From the NCBI GenBank assembly GCA_029260555.1, contig JAJDCZ010000009.1, positions 1-64,000 on the forward strand: a stretch of 64,000 bases of DNA, read 5' to 3'. The stretch is from Phycisphaerales bacterium. GTDB lineage: Bacteria; Planctomycetota; Phycisphaerae; Phycisphaerales; UBA1924. The position numbers and the translations under genes are program-made. Under the pieces are notes generated by a model. The model was not told the DNA's origin. It did no database searches and worked only from the letters and a program-made list of their open reading frames with translations. Shown in pieces: positions 32,572-41,346 of this stretch. The stretch's first letter is position 1. Every line of letters starts with the position of its first letter.

Positions 32572-34251
32572 GTGAGCGATACACATCATGCATCTCGTTT
32601 TTCAGGGCCAAAGTGCTGGGTAGCTACAGCACTTGTCGGACTTCTTGTTGGAGGCGTGCTCTCACAGTTTGTTGATCCCTATCCGGATCATGCTTCGAAC
32701 TCCAGCTCGGATGTCACAACTGCAACCCACAGCGAAGACGCGTCAGCAACTGACCTGATTGATGAGCCTCACGGCGAAACCATCCGGCTTGCAGGGGTTG
32801 ATGACGGCGGGGACATCGAAGAACTTCCAGCTATGCACAAGAGCGAGCCAGCTGAAACCCAGCATGGGTCATCTGAAGCTGCTGAGCATGGAACTCCAGA
32901 AGCGAGCCATGGCTCTGAGCACGGTCAGTCGCCAGTGATTGCCCTCTGGATGGTGATTCCATTTGCAATGTTACTGGGCTCGATTGCCCTCATGCCATTC
33001 ATCAGCGAGCGTTTCTGGCATAATCATTTTCCGGATTTTGCATTCTTTCTGGGTGGGATCATGGTGGCGTTTTATCTGCTGGCGTTTGGCCGAGACTACA
33101 CGCATGGTTTGAGCTATGGCCAATACCAGATGATGCACGCCGGGCTTGAATACTACGCTTTTATGGCTCTGGTTGGCGGGTTGTTTGTCGCATCGGGCGG
33201 AGTGTTGATCGAGGTGAAGGGCAAGGGTGGACCCTGGATCAACACAGCGATACTGGCGTTTGGTGCGGTGCTGGCAAACATCGTGGGAACGACGGGCGCA
33301 TCAGTGCTTTTGATTCAGCCTTTCATGCGTGTGAACAAGGGCCGACTCCGTCCCATTCACATCGTCATGTTCATCTTCATCGTAAGCAACTGTGGCGGAA
33401 GTCTGACACCGATCGGCGATCCGCCGTTGTATCTTGGGTTTCTCAAAGGCGTACCCTTCCAGTGGACGCTGTTGCATCTGTGGCCGATGTGGGCGACCGC
33501 GATTGGTCTGCTCCTGGCAATGTTCTTCTTCATCGACTGGAAGATCGGCCCTGCAAAAGGTCTGGATCTTGCTCAACAAACACGAACATCTGTCCGCATC
33601 AAGGGAACCAGTGGCCTCATCGCGCTGGCATTGATCATTGCGGGTGTGTTTATCGATCCGTTCTTGAAATCTCAAGGGATGACATGGGCAGAGGGCAAAC
33701 CCATCGGTGCGACTTTCCAGATAGCTGTAGCCATCGGGGCGTATATGCTGGCATCACGAGAGATTCAAAAAGCCAATGATTTCAGCTTCTTTCCAGTTAA
33801 AGAAGTGGGACTGTTGTTTGCTGGCATCTTCGCGACCATGGCACCTGCCCTTGGCTTCCTCTCAACCCATGGCTCACAACTCGGGCTGAACACTCCGACC
33901 AGGCTTTATTTCGGTACCGGTGCGCTTTCAGGCGTTCTTGACAATGCCCCGACCTATCTGAACTTCCTGCAGGTGGCACTGGCAGGGCATGAGCCTCCAC
34001 TTCCCATGGACTCTGCAGGAATACATGAGTTCATTTCAACGCCTCTGGGCGTGCATGAGCTTGCAGCGATCAGTCTGGGAGCGGTGTTCTTTGGCGCCAT
34101 GACATACATCGGCAATGGGCCAAACTTCATGATTCGAGCCATCGCCACCGCTGGGGGCGTGAAGATGCCTTCCTTCTTTGGCTATGCTGCCAGAGCGGTT
34201 GTACTGCTCCTGCCCGTGCTGATCGTGGTCTGGTTCACCTTTATCCGGTAA
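32572..34251 (+). CDS. NhaD-like sodium/proton antiporter (ArsB/NhaD superfamily)
   Basis: The 559-residue protein has about 12 membrane segments and ion-transporter motifs: NIVGTTGASVLLIQPFMRVN, NCGGSLTPIGDPPLYLGFLK and LSGVLDNAPTYLNFLQ. Homologues exchange sodium and protons. Unusual is a loop of some 85 residues (about 37-120) between the first and second helix, rich in Asp/Glu and with eight His. Its place near the cell exterior suggests metal or pH sensing, which is inference. Start GTG 32572 is preceded by AGGA at nine bases. Stands alone between VanZ-like and MurJ genes. Confidence 0.85.
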   Translation: MSDTHHASRFSGPKCWVATALVGLLVGGVLSQFVDPYPDHASNSSSDVTTATHSEDASATDLIDEPHGETIRLAGVDDGGDIEELPAMHKSEPAETQHGSSEAAEHGTPEASHGSEHGQSPVIALWMVIPFAMLLGSIALMPFISERFWHNHFPDFAFFLGGIMVAFYLLAFGRDYTHGLSYGQYQMMHAGLEYYAFMALVGGLFVASGGVLIEVKGKGGPWINTAILAFGAVLANIVGTTGASVLLIQPFMRVNKGRLRPIHIVMFIFIVSNCGGSLTPIGDPPLYLGFLKGVPFQWTLLHLWPMWATAIGLLLAMFFFIDWKIGPAKGLDLAQQTRTSVRIKGTSGLIALALIIAGVFIDPFLKSQGMTWAEGKPIGATFQIAVAIGAYMLASREIQKANDFSFFPVKEVGLLFAGIFATMAPALGFLSTHGSQLGLNTPTRLYFGTGALSGVLDNAPTYLNFLQVALAGHEPPLPMDSAGIHEFISTPLGVHELAAISLGAVFFGAMTYIGNGPNFMIRAIATAGGVKMPSFFGYAARAVVLLLPVLIVVWFTFIR

Positions 34252-34335
34252 TACAATCAGCATTCAGAGCGAGTGGTCGTAGTTGATGATCATGATTAGC
34301 AGGCAGCTTTGGGCTAGCTGGCATACCCTTGGTTC

Positions 34336-35949
34336 TTGGAAACCCCAGGCGACCAAACTTCAAAGCATTCATCACTCAGCACGCTGGCAGGGGCGATCCG
34401 TGTCGTCGCATCACTCACGCTCCTCTCCCGATTCTGTGGCCTGGCTCGAGATCTGGTCACCGTACGCGTTTTTGGTGATTCAGCCATCGGCTCAGCCTTC
34501 ACCGCAGCACTGGTGATTCCCAATCTCTTTCGCAGGCTCTTCGGCGAAGGTGCCCTGGCAGCAGCGTTCCTGCCCGAGTATGAACGAGCAGTACGCACAA
34601 ATCGCCAGATAGCAGATCAACTGGCAACACGAGTAATCCTCCTGGTTGCATTGGGCACAGGGCTGATCATGCTGATCGGCGAGCTGGCCCTCCTGCTGGC
34701 GGTGGTATTGATTGATGATGTAGGTACCCGGGCGTTTAGTCTCAGACTTTTGATGGTGACTTTGCCCTTCATGCCTTTGGTGTGTACTTCAGCGATGCTT
34801 GGAGCCATGCTTCAGGTTCACAATCGGTTTGCCCCCACCGCAGCGGCTCCAATCATTCTCAATGTTCTGATCATCGCAGCGGCCAGCTGGACATTCTTCA
34901 TCAAAGACACCGACCAGCAAACCGCAGCGTATGCAATCGGAGTTGCAACTGTGCTGGCGGGAGTGATCCAGGTTTTGTGGAGTGTACACGCCCTCAAGAA
35001 ACACGCACGATGGCAAATGCACCAGGCAGGGCAAGATGTGCTGACCGAACCAATGGGCAGGGTCAAGAAACGGTTTTTACCTGTCCTGATCGGATCAGGG
35101 ACCATTCAGATCAACACGCTGCTGGACACCATCATTGCAATGTGGCCTTTGTGGATCGGGGTCACGGTCTTTGGTGTGGCATTTCCGCTTGATGAGCGAT
35201 CCAATGCGATTCTGGGCTATACACAGCGGCTCTACCAGTTTCCGTTGGGTGTCTTTGGGATCGCAGTGGCGACCGCTGCCTTTCCGCTACTCTCAAAATC
35301 AGCAGATGATCCAGGCAAGTTTGCCAGCACATTGATGCGTTCAATACGCCTTTCACTCTTCATAGGCATCCCTGCCAGCGTGGGGCTGGCGCTGGTTCGG
35401 CGCGATCTTGTCACTGTGATGTTCACAGGCTCAGAGCACGCCTTTTCAGCTGCAGGAGCTGAGCGAAGCAGTGCTGTCTTGATCGGTTACGCCACGGCAG
35501 TCTGGGCTTATTCGCTCAACCAGGTGCTGACACGCAGCTTTTATGCCCGAGGCGATACACGCACACCCATGCGCATCGCCCTGTGGAGTGTTGTTGTAAA
35601 CCTCAGTTTAAACCTGGCCTTGATCTGGTGGCTCGCTGAGGCAGGGCTCGCCTGGGCGACCGCGACATCTGCAATCTTCCAGACCGTCGTGCTCATCATC
35701 TGCACACGCGACAAGCTTGATGCTGATGCACCGGGGATATTGACATTCAGCATGCTGCGCGTGCTGGCGTGTACGCTGATCATGAGTGTGTGTGTTGTGA
35801 GTGTGCAACATTTTTGGCCTGATTCTGTACGCTGGGTTGATCATCTTTACAGACTAATTGTTTCAGCGGGGCTGGGCATGGTGGTGTATATCGCGTCGTC
35901 AAGGGTGTTGCGTGCTCCAGAGTTTTCCTGGTTGCTGCTGCGGAAATAG
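34336..35949 (+). CDS. murJ: Lipid II flippase MurJ
   Basis: A 537-residue polytopic protein with about 14 helices and MurJ/MviN signatures: LLSRFCGLARDLVTVRVFG, SAFTAALVIPNLFRRLFGEG, ALAAAFLPEYERA, YTQRLYQFPLGVFGIAVATA and SFYARGDTRTPM. MurJ moves lipid II across the inner membrane for peptidoglycan synthesis, although it can also serve related polymers. The start is uncertain: the only start-like codon before the conserved N terminus is TTG at 34336, without a ribosome site. Confidence 0.9.
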   Translation: METPGDQTSKHSSLSTLAGAIRVVASLTLLSRFCGLARDLVTVRVFGDSAIGSAFTAALVIPNLFRRLFGEGALAAAFLPEYERAVRTNRQIADQLATRVILLVALGTGLIMLIGELALLLAVVLIDDVGTRAFSLRLLMVTLPFMPLVCTSAMLGAMLQVHNRFAPTAAAPIILNVLIIAAASWTFFIKDTDQQTAAYAIGVATVLAGVIQVLWSVHALKKHARWQMHQAGQDVLTEPMGRVKKRFLPVLIGSGTIQINTLLDTIIAMWPLWIGVTVFGVAFPLDERSNAILGYTQRLYQFPLGVFGIAVATAAFPLLSKSADDPGKFASTLMRSIRLSLFIGIPASVGLALVRRDLVTVMFTGSEHAFSAAGAERSSAVLIGYATAVWAYSLNQVLTRSFYARGDTRTPMRIALWSVVVNLSLNLALIWWLAEAGLAWATATSAIFQTVVLIICTRDKLDADAPGILTFSMLRVLACTLIMSVCVVSVQHFWPDSVRWVDHLYRLIVSAGLGMVVYIASSRVLRAPEFSWLLLRK

Positions 35950-36006
35950 ATCGCCCTGGCATTTGCGTGGACTGACTTTCAGGTTCGTGGTTGATGGAGA
36001 AATTGC

Positions 36007-36837
36007 ATGGCGCGTGTTGATCTAAAAGGAAAGCCCATCGTAATCGCCGGTGCCAGCAGCGGCATTGGGTGGGAGACGGCTCTCTGGTGCGCCCGTGCCG
36101 GCATGCCTGTAGCACTTGGAGCCAGGCGGCTGGACAAAATCTCTGAGCTTGCTGAACGCATCCAGTCCAGCGGCGGCAAGGCGATCGCGGTGCAAACCGA
36201 TGTCACTGAAAAAGACCAGTGCTGTGCGCTGATCGACCAGACACTCAAGGCGTTTGGATCGATCCATGCTGTTTATGCCAACGCAGGCTATGGCCAGGAA
36301 ATGCGGTTCCTCGACATGACCGACGAGCAGATCCGCGCCATCTTTGAAACCAACTTCTTTGGCACCATCAACACCATCAGGCCCGCACTCATCCCCATGA
36401 AAAAGCAAGGCTCAGGGCATGTCCTGATCTGCTCCTCATGTCTGGCACGGTTCCCGATGCCCTTGTTTGGTGCGTATTCTGCCAGCAAGGCTGCCCAGCA
36501 TCATCTCGGGCGGGCGATGGATCTTGAGCTTCGCTCTACAGGAATCTCTATATCAACTGTCATGCCCATCGCAACGCGAACAGAGTTCTTTGATGTCAGT
36601 GCCTCTATCAGCGGCGGGGGAATGAGCCAGCATGTGCCTCAAGAGTTCATGCAGCCCGCCCATCGCGTCTCCAAGGCAATCGTTCGATGCCTCAAAAAAC
36701 CCAAGCCCGAAGTCTGGACAAGCTGGCCCGTTCGACTCGGCATGATATTCAGTGCAGCAACACCCAGACTTGCAAACATGGGTGTTAAACACATGGTCAA
36801 GGCCTATGACAAACTGCACCCCAATGAGCCTTCGTAA
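36007..36837 (+). CDS. Short-chain dehydrogenase/reductase
   Basis: A 276-residue classical SDR enzyme: AGASSGIG (14-21) for NAD(P) binding, NAG (92-94), Ser143-144, and YSASK (157-161) with catalytic Tyr and Lys. The basic residues after strand two (GARRLDK) favour NADPH. Substrate unknown. GGAG lies before the ATG at 36007. Convergent with ispF, 37 bases apart. Confidence 0.9.
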   Translation: MARVDLKGKPIVIAGASSGIGWETALWCARAGMPVALGARRLDKISELAERIQSSGGKAIAVQTDVTEKDQCCALIDQTLKAFGSIHAVYANAGYGQEMRFLDMTDEQIRAIFETNFFGTINTIRPALIPMKKQGSGHVLICSSCLARFPMPLFGAYSASKAAQHHLGRAMDLELRSTGISISTVMPIATRTEFFDVSASISGGGMSQHVPQEFMQPAHRVSKAIVRCLKKPKPEVWTSWPVRLGMIFSAATPRLANMGVKHMVKAYDKLHPNEPS

Positions 36838-36874
36838 CAGACTCATTTAGCACACTATCAATCGACATGAACTT

Positions 36875-37393
36875 TCAAAGCACGCGCACAAGGAGCGCGA
36901 CTGCATGGGCTTCTATAGCAAGACCCTGCCCCACTGCATCCACACCTTCATGGGTTTTGCCTTTCACATTAACCCTGCTGTGGGCAATGTTGAGAAGCTG
37001 AGCGATGTTGTTGCGGATGACTTCTTTGTGAGGGCTGAGCCTGGGTTTTTCCAGGATGACCGTAGTATCAAGGTTGGCGACCACCCAGCCATCTTCGCGG
37101 GCCAAAAGAACCGCTTCTTTGAGAAAGACCGAAGAGTCTTCACCTTTGTATCTTTGATCATCATCTGGAAAGTGCTGACCAATATCTGGCAGAGCCAGAG
37201 CACCAAGCAAAGCATCAGTGATGGCATGATAAAGGACATCGCCATCTGAATGCCCCACGGGTCCTGTGGGGTGATCCAGAAGCACGCCTCCGACGATCAT
37301 GGGTCTGCCCATGCCCTCGGGCGGCGGAGATTCCAGCCTGTGCAAGTCATACCCATGCCCGATCCGAAACTGTTCCCAGACATGTTCGCTCAT
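36875..37393 (-). CDS. ispF: 2-C-methyl-D-erythritol 2,4-cyclodiphosphate synthase IspF
   Basis: The 172-residue enzyme has GHGYDLHRLE (metal Asp and His), VGHSDGDVLYHAITDALLGA, IGQHFPD, and NVKGKTHEGVDAVGQG-AIEAHAVALL. IspF closes the cyclic diphosphate in the MEP isoprenoid pathway; ispG is also in this window at 57644. Length is slightly above the usual 157-160. The ATG has a TAGACT box five bases upstream, implying a leaderless transcript. Confidence 0.96.
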   Translation of the reverse strand: MSEHVWEQFRIGHGYDLHRLESPPPEGMGRPMIVGGVLLDHPTGPVGHSDGDVLYHAITDALLGALALPDIGQHFPDDDQRYKGEDSSVFLKEAVLLAREDGWVVANLDTTVILEKPRLSPHKEVIRNNIAQLLNIAHSRVNVKGKTHEGVDAVGQGLAIEAHAVALLVRVL

Positions 37394-37398
37394 ACCAG

Positions 37399-37404
37399 AG
37401 TCTA
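37399..37404 (-). promoter_or_regulatory. Putative -10 box of ispF
   Basis: TAGACT on the minus strand ends five bases before the ispF ATG (37393). No -35 hexamer is evident. Confidence 0.4.
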
Positions 37405-37479
37405 GGTCCGGTATTTCGGATCATATGGATCGTGCTGTGCTGAGTTGTACTGCGATACACCTGTCAAAACCCTGTCAAA

Positions 37480-37752
37480 TCAGCCATTGATTTTGTGATC
37501 AGGTCCATAGCCGGCGCGCTCAAGAAAATGGCGGATAGCCACGATCTGGTCTTTGCTGCCAAGTGCTTTGCCATGAGGGATATGGAAGGTTTCTTCCTGA
37601 CCATTGAGCGCGACCTTCTCGCGGCCGCCATGCACAATCTCAACTGTCGCGCCCAGTGATTTGAACAGATGAACCACCTGCATCCACTTGAGATTCATGT
37701 TCATGGGGTGATGGAACAGCTGTTCTAATATCCGCTCGTCTTTATGGCTCAT
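37480..37752 (-). CDS. Small protein, HicA-like double-stranded RNA-binding fold (tentative)
   Basis: A 90-residue protein, MSHKDERILEQLFHHPMNMN at the start. The pattern of a basic helix, LFKSLGATVEIVHGGREKVA, then a HIPHGKALG loop and a final helix (VAIRHFLERAGYGPD) resembles solitary HicA-related proteins. No HicB antitoxin gene is adjacent, so a toxin role should not be assumed. The start at 37752 is favoured by GGGTGG upstream; 37767 is the alternative. It lies before ispF on the same strand. Confidence 0.55.
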   Translation of the reverse strand: MSHKDERILEQLFHHPMNMNLKWMQVVHLFKSLGATVEIVHGGREKVALNGQEETFHIPHGKALGSKDQIVAIRHFLERAGYGPDHKING

Positions 37753-37895
37753 CACACCACCCTTCATAAAAGACTACGCACTCCATCATATACAACCGGA
37801 TCACACTTTGGCTGTCTCGCGTAATCCTGTAAGCTACAAGCTGGTTTGTGGATGTTCAGCCTGCCTGTTTGGAATTATACATGCTTTCAATTGAG

Positions 37896-38393
37896 ATGAG
37901 ACCAACCTTTGATTTGATCGTGCCTGCCAAGAGCGATTGGGTGGTGCAACAACTCAAACAGATCATGCAACACGAGACCAGTCGATTCACTGGTCAGGCT
38001 GTGGGACACCACATTACCATCGCTGTCGTGCCTGAAGACCGTCATTTCTGGTCTCCCTGGCTCACGATGGAAGTCTTCGCAGAGGTTGACGAAAACGAGC
38101 CCGGCACCATGGTCCATGGCCGATTCCACCCCAACCCAAGTATCTGGTCCGGGTACATGCTTGGCTATCTGGCGCTGGGCACACTGATGTCGTTCGCTGC
38201 GGTGCTGGGACTCTCACAGATGATCGCAGAATCTTCCCCATGGGGGTTCATTGCGGTCCCTGTCTGCATGCTCCTGGCTGGTTTTATGTGGTGGACAGCA
38301 AAGGTCGGCCAGCGGCTTGCCAAAAAACAAATGCGCATCATCGGAGATGCTGTAGAAAACGCGCTAAACCGGGATGAAACTGTTGCCAACTAG
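37896..38393 (+). CDS. Membrane protein of unknown function
   Basis: The 165-residue product has a soluble N-terminal domain of about 85 residues (MRPTFDLIVPAKSDWVVQQL onward, with FWSPWLTMEVF) and two membrane helices near 91-110 and 117-135, then a basic-acid C terminus. I recognise no named family, though the layout is seen in planctomycete conserved hypotheticals. The start is uncertain: ATG 37896 lies 14 bases after a TATACA box, whereas ATG 37881 overlaps that box. Its TAG shares the palindrome CTAG with the convergent flagellin stop. Confidence 0.6.
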   Translation: MRPTFDLIVPAKSDWVVQQLKQIMQHETSRFTGQAVGHHITIAVVPEDRHFWSPWLTMEVFAEVDENEPGTMVHGRFHPNPSIWSGYMLGYLALGTLMSFAAVLGLSQMIAESSPWGFIAVPVCMLLAGFMWWTAKVGQRLAKKQMRIIGDAVENALNRDETVAN

Positions 38394-39217
38394 GAACGAG
38401 CAAACGCGCTGGCATTTTCCAGCAGGCTCAGAACCTGTTTCGCGCTTTGTCGTTTGATCACAATCGCCTGGATCGATGCCTGCTGAAGAATCTGCTGACG
38501 GACCAGTGCGCCCGTTTCCTTGGCAAAGTCCGTGTCCTGAATCTGTGACAACGCCCCCTGAGTGTTGATGTACTCTTCACTCAACACACGCCTCATTGAT
38601 TCGTTTTCCCGCTCTTGCACACCGATTGCTGCCCGACGGCTTGTGATCTCTTCCAAAGCTGCATCAGCAACCTGCTGGGCAACTTCGGGATCATCTTCAA
38701 TCAGCTGCTGCAGATCCGCAAGCGAATAACTATCTGACACAAGCTGGCCCTGATCATCAAACTTGGTGATGGTGATATTGCCAAGATTATGGGTTTCAAA
38801 CCCGCTCAGAAGCTGTTGACCAGCAAAGGATGCTGACCCCGCGATGAGGTCAATGCCCTCAAGCACGCTCCCAACTTGAAGCGCGATCGCATCCAGCTCG
38901 CCTTCGCCCAGCCCGCCGGTATTTGCAGCACTGACAACCAGCCCCTGAAGCTCAATCGCAAAGTCATTGACAACACTCAGCGATCCATCCATTGCACCGA
39001 GTCTGGAGTTTTTACGATCCAGCGACTCAATCTGCTTTTCAAGTTCCGCTGCGCGTCTGCTCAGGTCTGTTGCTGCGATCAGCCCAGCAGGATCATCGCT
39101 CCCGCGATTAATACGCTTGCCGGTTGAGAGCCTTTCCAGAGTCTTGCCGATTTCCAGGCCATGATTCTGCAGCGAGTTGAGCCCAAACGAAAACAAGTTG
39201 ATTGAAATTCGTGACAT
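38390..39217 (-). CDS. fliC: Flagellin
   Basis: This 275-residue protein has both conserved flagellin ends: LNSLQNHGLEIGKTLERLST, GKRINRGSDDPAGLIAATDL at the N terminus, and SQIQDTDFAKETGALVRQQI, LQQASIQAIVIKRQSAKQVL at the C terminus. The variable surface domain is very short, so the filament subunit is small. It is the main filament protein or one of several. It stands alone, far from the flg operon at 3.3-6.9 kb, and its stop overlaps the convergent gene. ATG 39217 follows a TTG that could add one residue. Confidence 0.93.
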   Translation of the reverse strand: MSRISINLFSFGLNSLQNHGLEIGKTLERLSTGKRINRGSDDPAGLIAATDLSRRAAELEKQIESLDRKNSRLGAMDGSLSVVNDFAIELQGLVVSAANTGGLGEGELDAIALQVGSVLEGIDLIAGSASFAGQQLLSGFETHNLGNITITKFDDQGQLVSDSYSLADLQQLIEDDPEVAQQVADAALEEITSRRAAIGVQERENESMRRVLSEEYINTQGALSQIQDTDFAKETGALVRQQILQQASIQAIVIKRQSAKQVLSLLENASAFARS

Positions 39218-39358
39218 CAATCAATTTATCGACTCTCTCTTGAGCACGCATAAACAATATCGATAAATACTCCCCACACAGACCCGGATAACTGCACCAG
39301 ACCATACAAAAGTGGTCTGAGAAAGCCCACTCCACCCAGAACCGGGTTCAAAACTCAA

Positions 39359-39382
39359 ACGAGCCATGACCGTGAGGGAGTG
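39359..39382 (-). repeat. 24-base dispersed repeat, copy 4 (inverted, degenerate)
   Basis: On the plus strand ACGAGCCATGACCGTGAGGG continues with AGTG. This is the reverse complement of the repeat at 56271 with three mismatches. It lies in the spacer upstream of the flagellin gene and downstream of the pseudopilin gene. Confidence 0.55.
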
Positions 39383-39450
39383 ATCCTCGCAATATATTTC
39401 TATGATTTACACACCCATACGGTCACAGCTCATCAATCATGCAACAAAAC

Positions 39451-40302
39451 CTAGTTCCGTTCGTAGTCGCCATCATCCCAGGTATTGATATCCGTTAACA
39501 CATTATCGCGGACATGACTTGCATGGCCATCAAGAAAGAGTCCGTTGGCACCATTGCCGTGACGATTGGGTGCGATGCGCATGCGCAAGTCGGGGCGTGT
39601 TGCAGGTGAAGGGCGAACATGAGGCCTGCGGAACATGTCATACCACACCGCCAGCCCGATGTTGGTTGAGTTCGCACGATACCACGAACTTGATTGAGAT
39701 AAATCTGGATCTTCCGCAAAGCATGTCAAATACAACACCGAAACGGGTCTTGGATAACGCTGCATCGGCGTTGCAGGCTTGCCTCTGGAACCAACCACAT
39801 CATCCTTGCCTCGGAATGTAAAACCGTTATTCACATAATGAATTTTGTGATGATCTGTTCGCCTGGCAGGGTCATGGTAATACGGCGCTCTTTCATACAG
39901 GTCTGCATTGTCATCCGTATCGTAATAGCCGCCATTGAAACCCTGGAGCGTGGCGTTGTCATCAAGCAAAGGCCGAAGCACAAATGCCCAGCGCGGATGA
40001 GACCGTTCGCCGGGTCTTTCAGAACTGCCAGACTCTCGCGGAATGTACTCATCATTCTGGTCCGAGTACATCATCAGTGCCATGCCGATCTGTTTTTGAT
40101 TGGACAGACACACAACTGCTCTTGAAGCATCACGAGCCTTGCCCAGTGATGGCAGCAGGATCCCGATCAGAAGTGCAATGATCGCAATCACCACCAGAAG
40201 CTCAATCAGTGTAAATGCACCTCTGGCCCGCCTTCCCCCCCACTTGCCACCAGGCTGAACAACCTGCCCCGCAGATAGATTGATCACAGGACCCTCATCC
40301 AT
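39451..40302 (-). CDS. Pseudopilin-like protein with H-X9-DG motif
   Basis: A 283-residue protein with a prepilin signal [20 protein letters not shown] (residues 28-47), where processing is expected just before Phe30, and a C-terminal globular domain carrying His248-X9-Asp258-Gly259, the motif of the planctomycete prepilin-type family. Genomes of this phylum encode many such proteins, probably exported by a type II-like system; their individual roles are unknown. GAGG precedes the ATG. A palindrome lies in the upstream region. Monocistronic. Confidence 0.85.
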   Translation of the reverse strand: MDEGPVINLSAGQVVQPGGKWGGRRARGAFTLIELLVVIAIIALLIGILLPSLGKARDASRAVVCLSNQKQIGMALMMYSDQNDEYIPRESGSSERPGERSHPRWAFVLRPLLDDNATLQGFNGGYYDTDDNADLYERAPYYHDPARRTDHHKIHYVNNGFTFRGKDDVVGSRGKPATPMQRYPRPVSVLYLTCFAEDPDLSQSSSWYRANSTNIGLAVWYDMFRRPHVRPSPATRPDLRMRIAPNRHGNGANGLFLDGHASHVRDNVLTDINTWDDGDYERN

Positions 40303-40343
40303 TGCATTACCTCAGCTGTATGAAATCACCACAAGAACTCTAA

Positions 40344-40360
40344 TACAGCAAAATGCTGTA
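40344..40360. promoter_or_regulatory. Palindrome upstream of the pseudopilin gene
   Basis: TACAGCA-AAA-TGCTGTA is a perfect 7-bp inverted repeat with a 3-base centre, 42 bases before the ATG at 40302. It could be an operator or a small hairpin. The rest of the 270-base spacer (40303-40572) shows no gene. Confidence 0.4.
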
Positions 40361-40572
40361 GCTGTAGTGTACCAGAACATCGACACTCCACCAAAGACTT
40401 CTGTATTCTGATGCCTGTCAAGTACACAACGGTTCAACAAAACGCTGCAACACCCCCCATCAAACCCCTCTGGCCCATTGATTATTCCACTATTAACAAA
40501 AACAAGATCCATCTAAATCAGATGGACATGTCCCTTGCTGTCAAGGCATGGAAGTCTGTTTGTCCGCAAAAC

Positions 40573-41145
40573 TCAGCCCGGAGGCAGGTCAACCGGTGGC
40601 TCGTCGCTGGGTACATCCGCTGGCATCGGTTCTTCAACTGTCTCAGCAGGCTCCTCAGCAGCCTCTGGACTGGGCACATCTGTGCTCTCTAGTTCAACAG
40701 CCGGGCTGGGTTCAGGCGCCCGAACATAAGGCTCATCAAAAACCTCAACCACTGGCTCTGCACTGGTGAGTGCTGGCATCTCAGGAACAGATCGCAGCGT
40801 CATGTCTAACCTGCGAGCAATGCGCCCGGGCACGGGCATGGCATTGGGAAGCCCTGCAATGACTCGACCGTTGGGCATGATGCCCCATTTCATCGTGTCC
40901 GTGTAGTAATCCATCTTGTTGGCATTGCCATAAAACCGCACCACCAACTGCTGACCCACAGGCACATCTGCTGTCCAGATCGCCTCTCCCGTCCGGGTGT
41001 CCACCAGCGTGAGAGTCTTAGGCTGCTGAGAGGTGCTCTTGTAGGTATACAAATCCAGCGAGATACCCTTGCCACCTTCTTTGTAGCATCCAGTAGCGGA
41101 TAACAAAGCTGCTGATATCAGGCACAGACTCAGGATTTTTGTCAT
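40573..41145 (-). CDS. Lipoprotein of unknown function
   Basis: A 190-residue product with lipoprotein signal MTKILSLCLISAALLSATGC (Cys20). The next 100 residues form a small beta-rich domain (LTLVDTRTGEAIWTADVPVG, QQLVVRFYGNANKMDYYTD). The C-terminal third is rich in Pro, Glu, Ala and Ser and should be flexible. No family recognised. The mature protein is expected to sit on a membrane by its lipid. ATG 41145 is chosen because it places the lipobox at usual distance. Confidence 0.65.
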   Translation of the reverse strand: MTKILSLCLISAALLSATGCYKEGGKGISLDLYTYKSTSQQPKTLTLVDTRTGEAIWTADVPVGQQLVVRFYGNANKMDYYTDTMKWGIMPNGRVIAGLPNAMPVPGRIARRLDMTLRSVPEMPALTSAEPVVEVFDEPYVRAPEPSPAVELESTDVPSPEAAEEPAETVEEPMPADVPSDEPPVDLPPG

Positions 41146-41346
41146 CACGGTTGATCCAGTATCAATGGCATGTATCTTGGCCATGGGTCTATCTCCGGTT
41201 CACAATGGGTGCGATAAAGCACGATCAGCAAAGTCTATCGGCATCCAGAGCTGGAATCCTGACCAGATTGGCCCAGATCCTGCAACAAGGGTGATCTTCT
41301 CGGACACCTCTGCTACACCATGCTCTCAGTGCCTGCTCAAAGAGGT

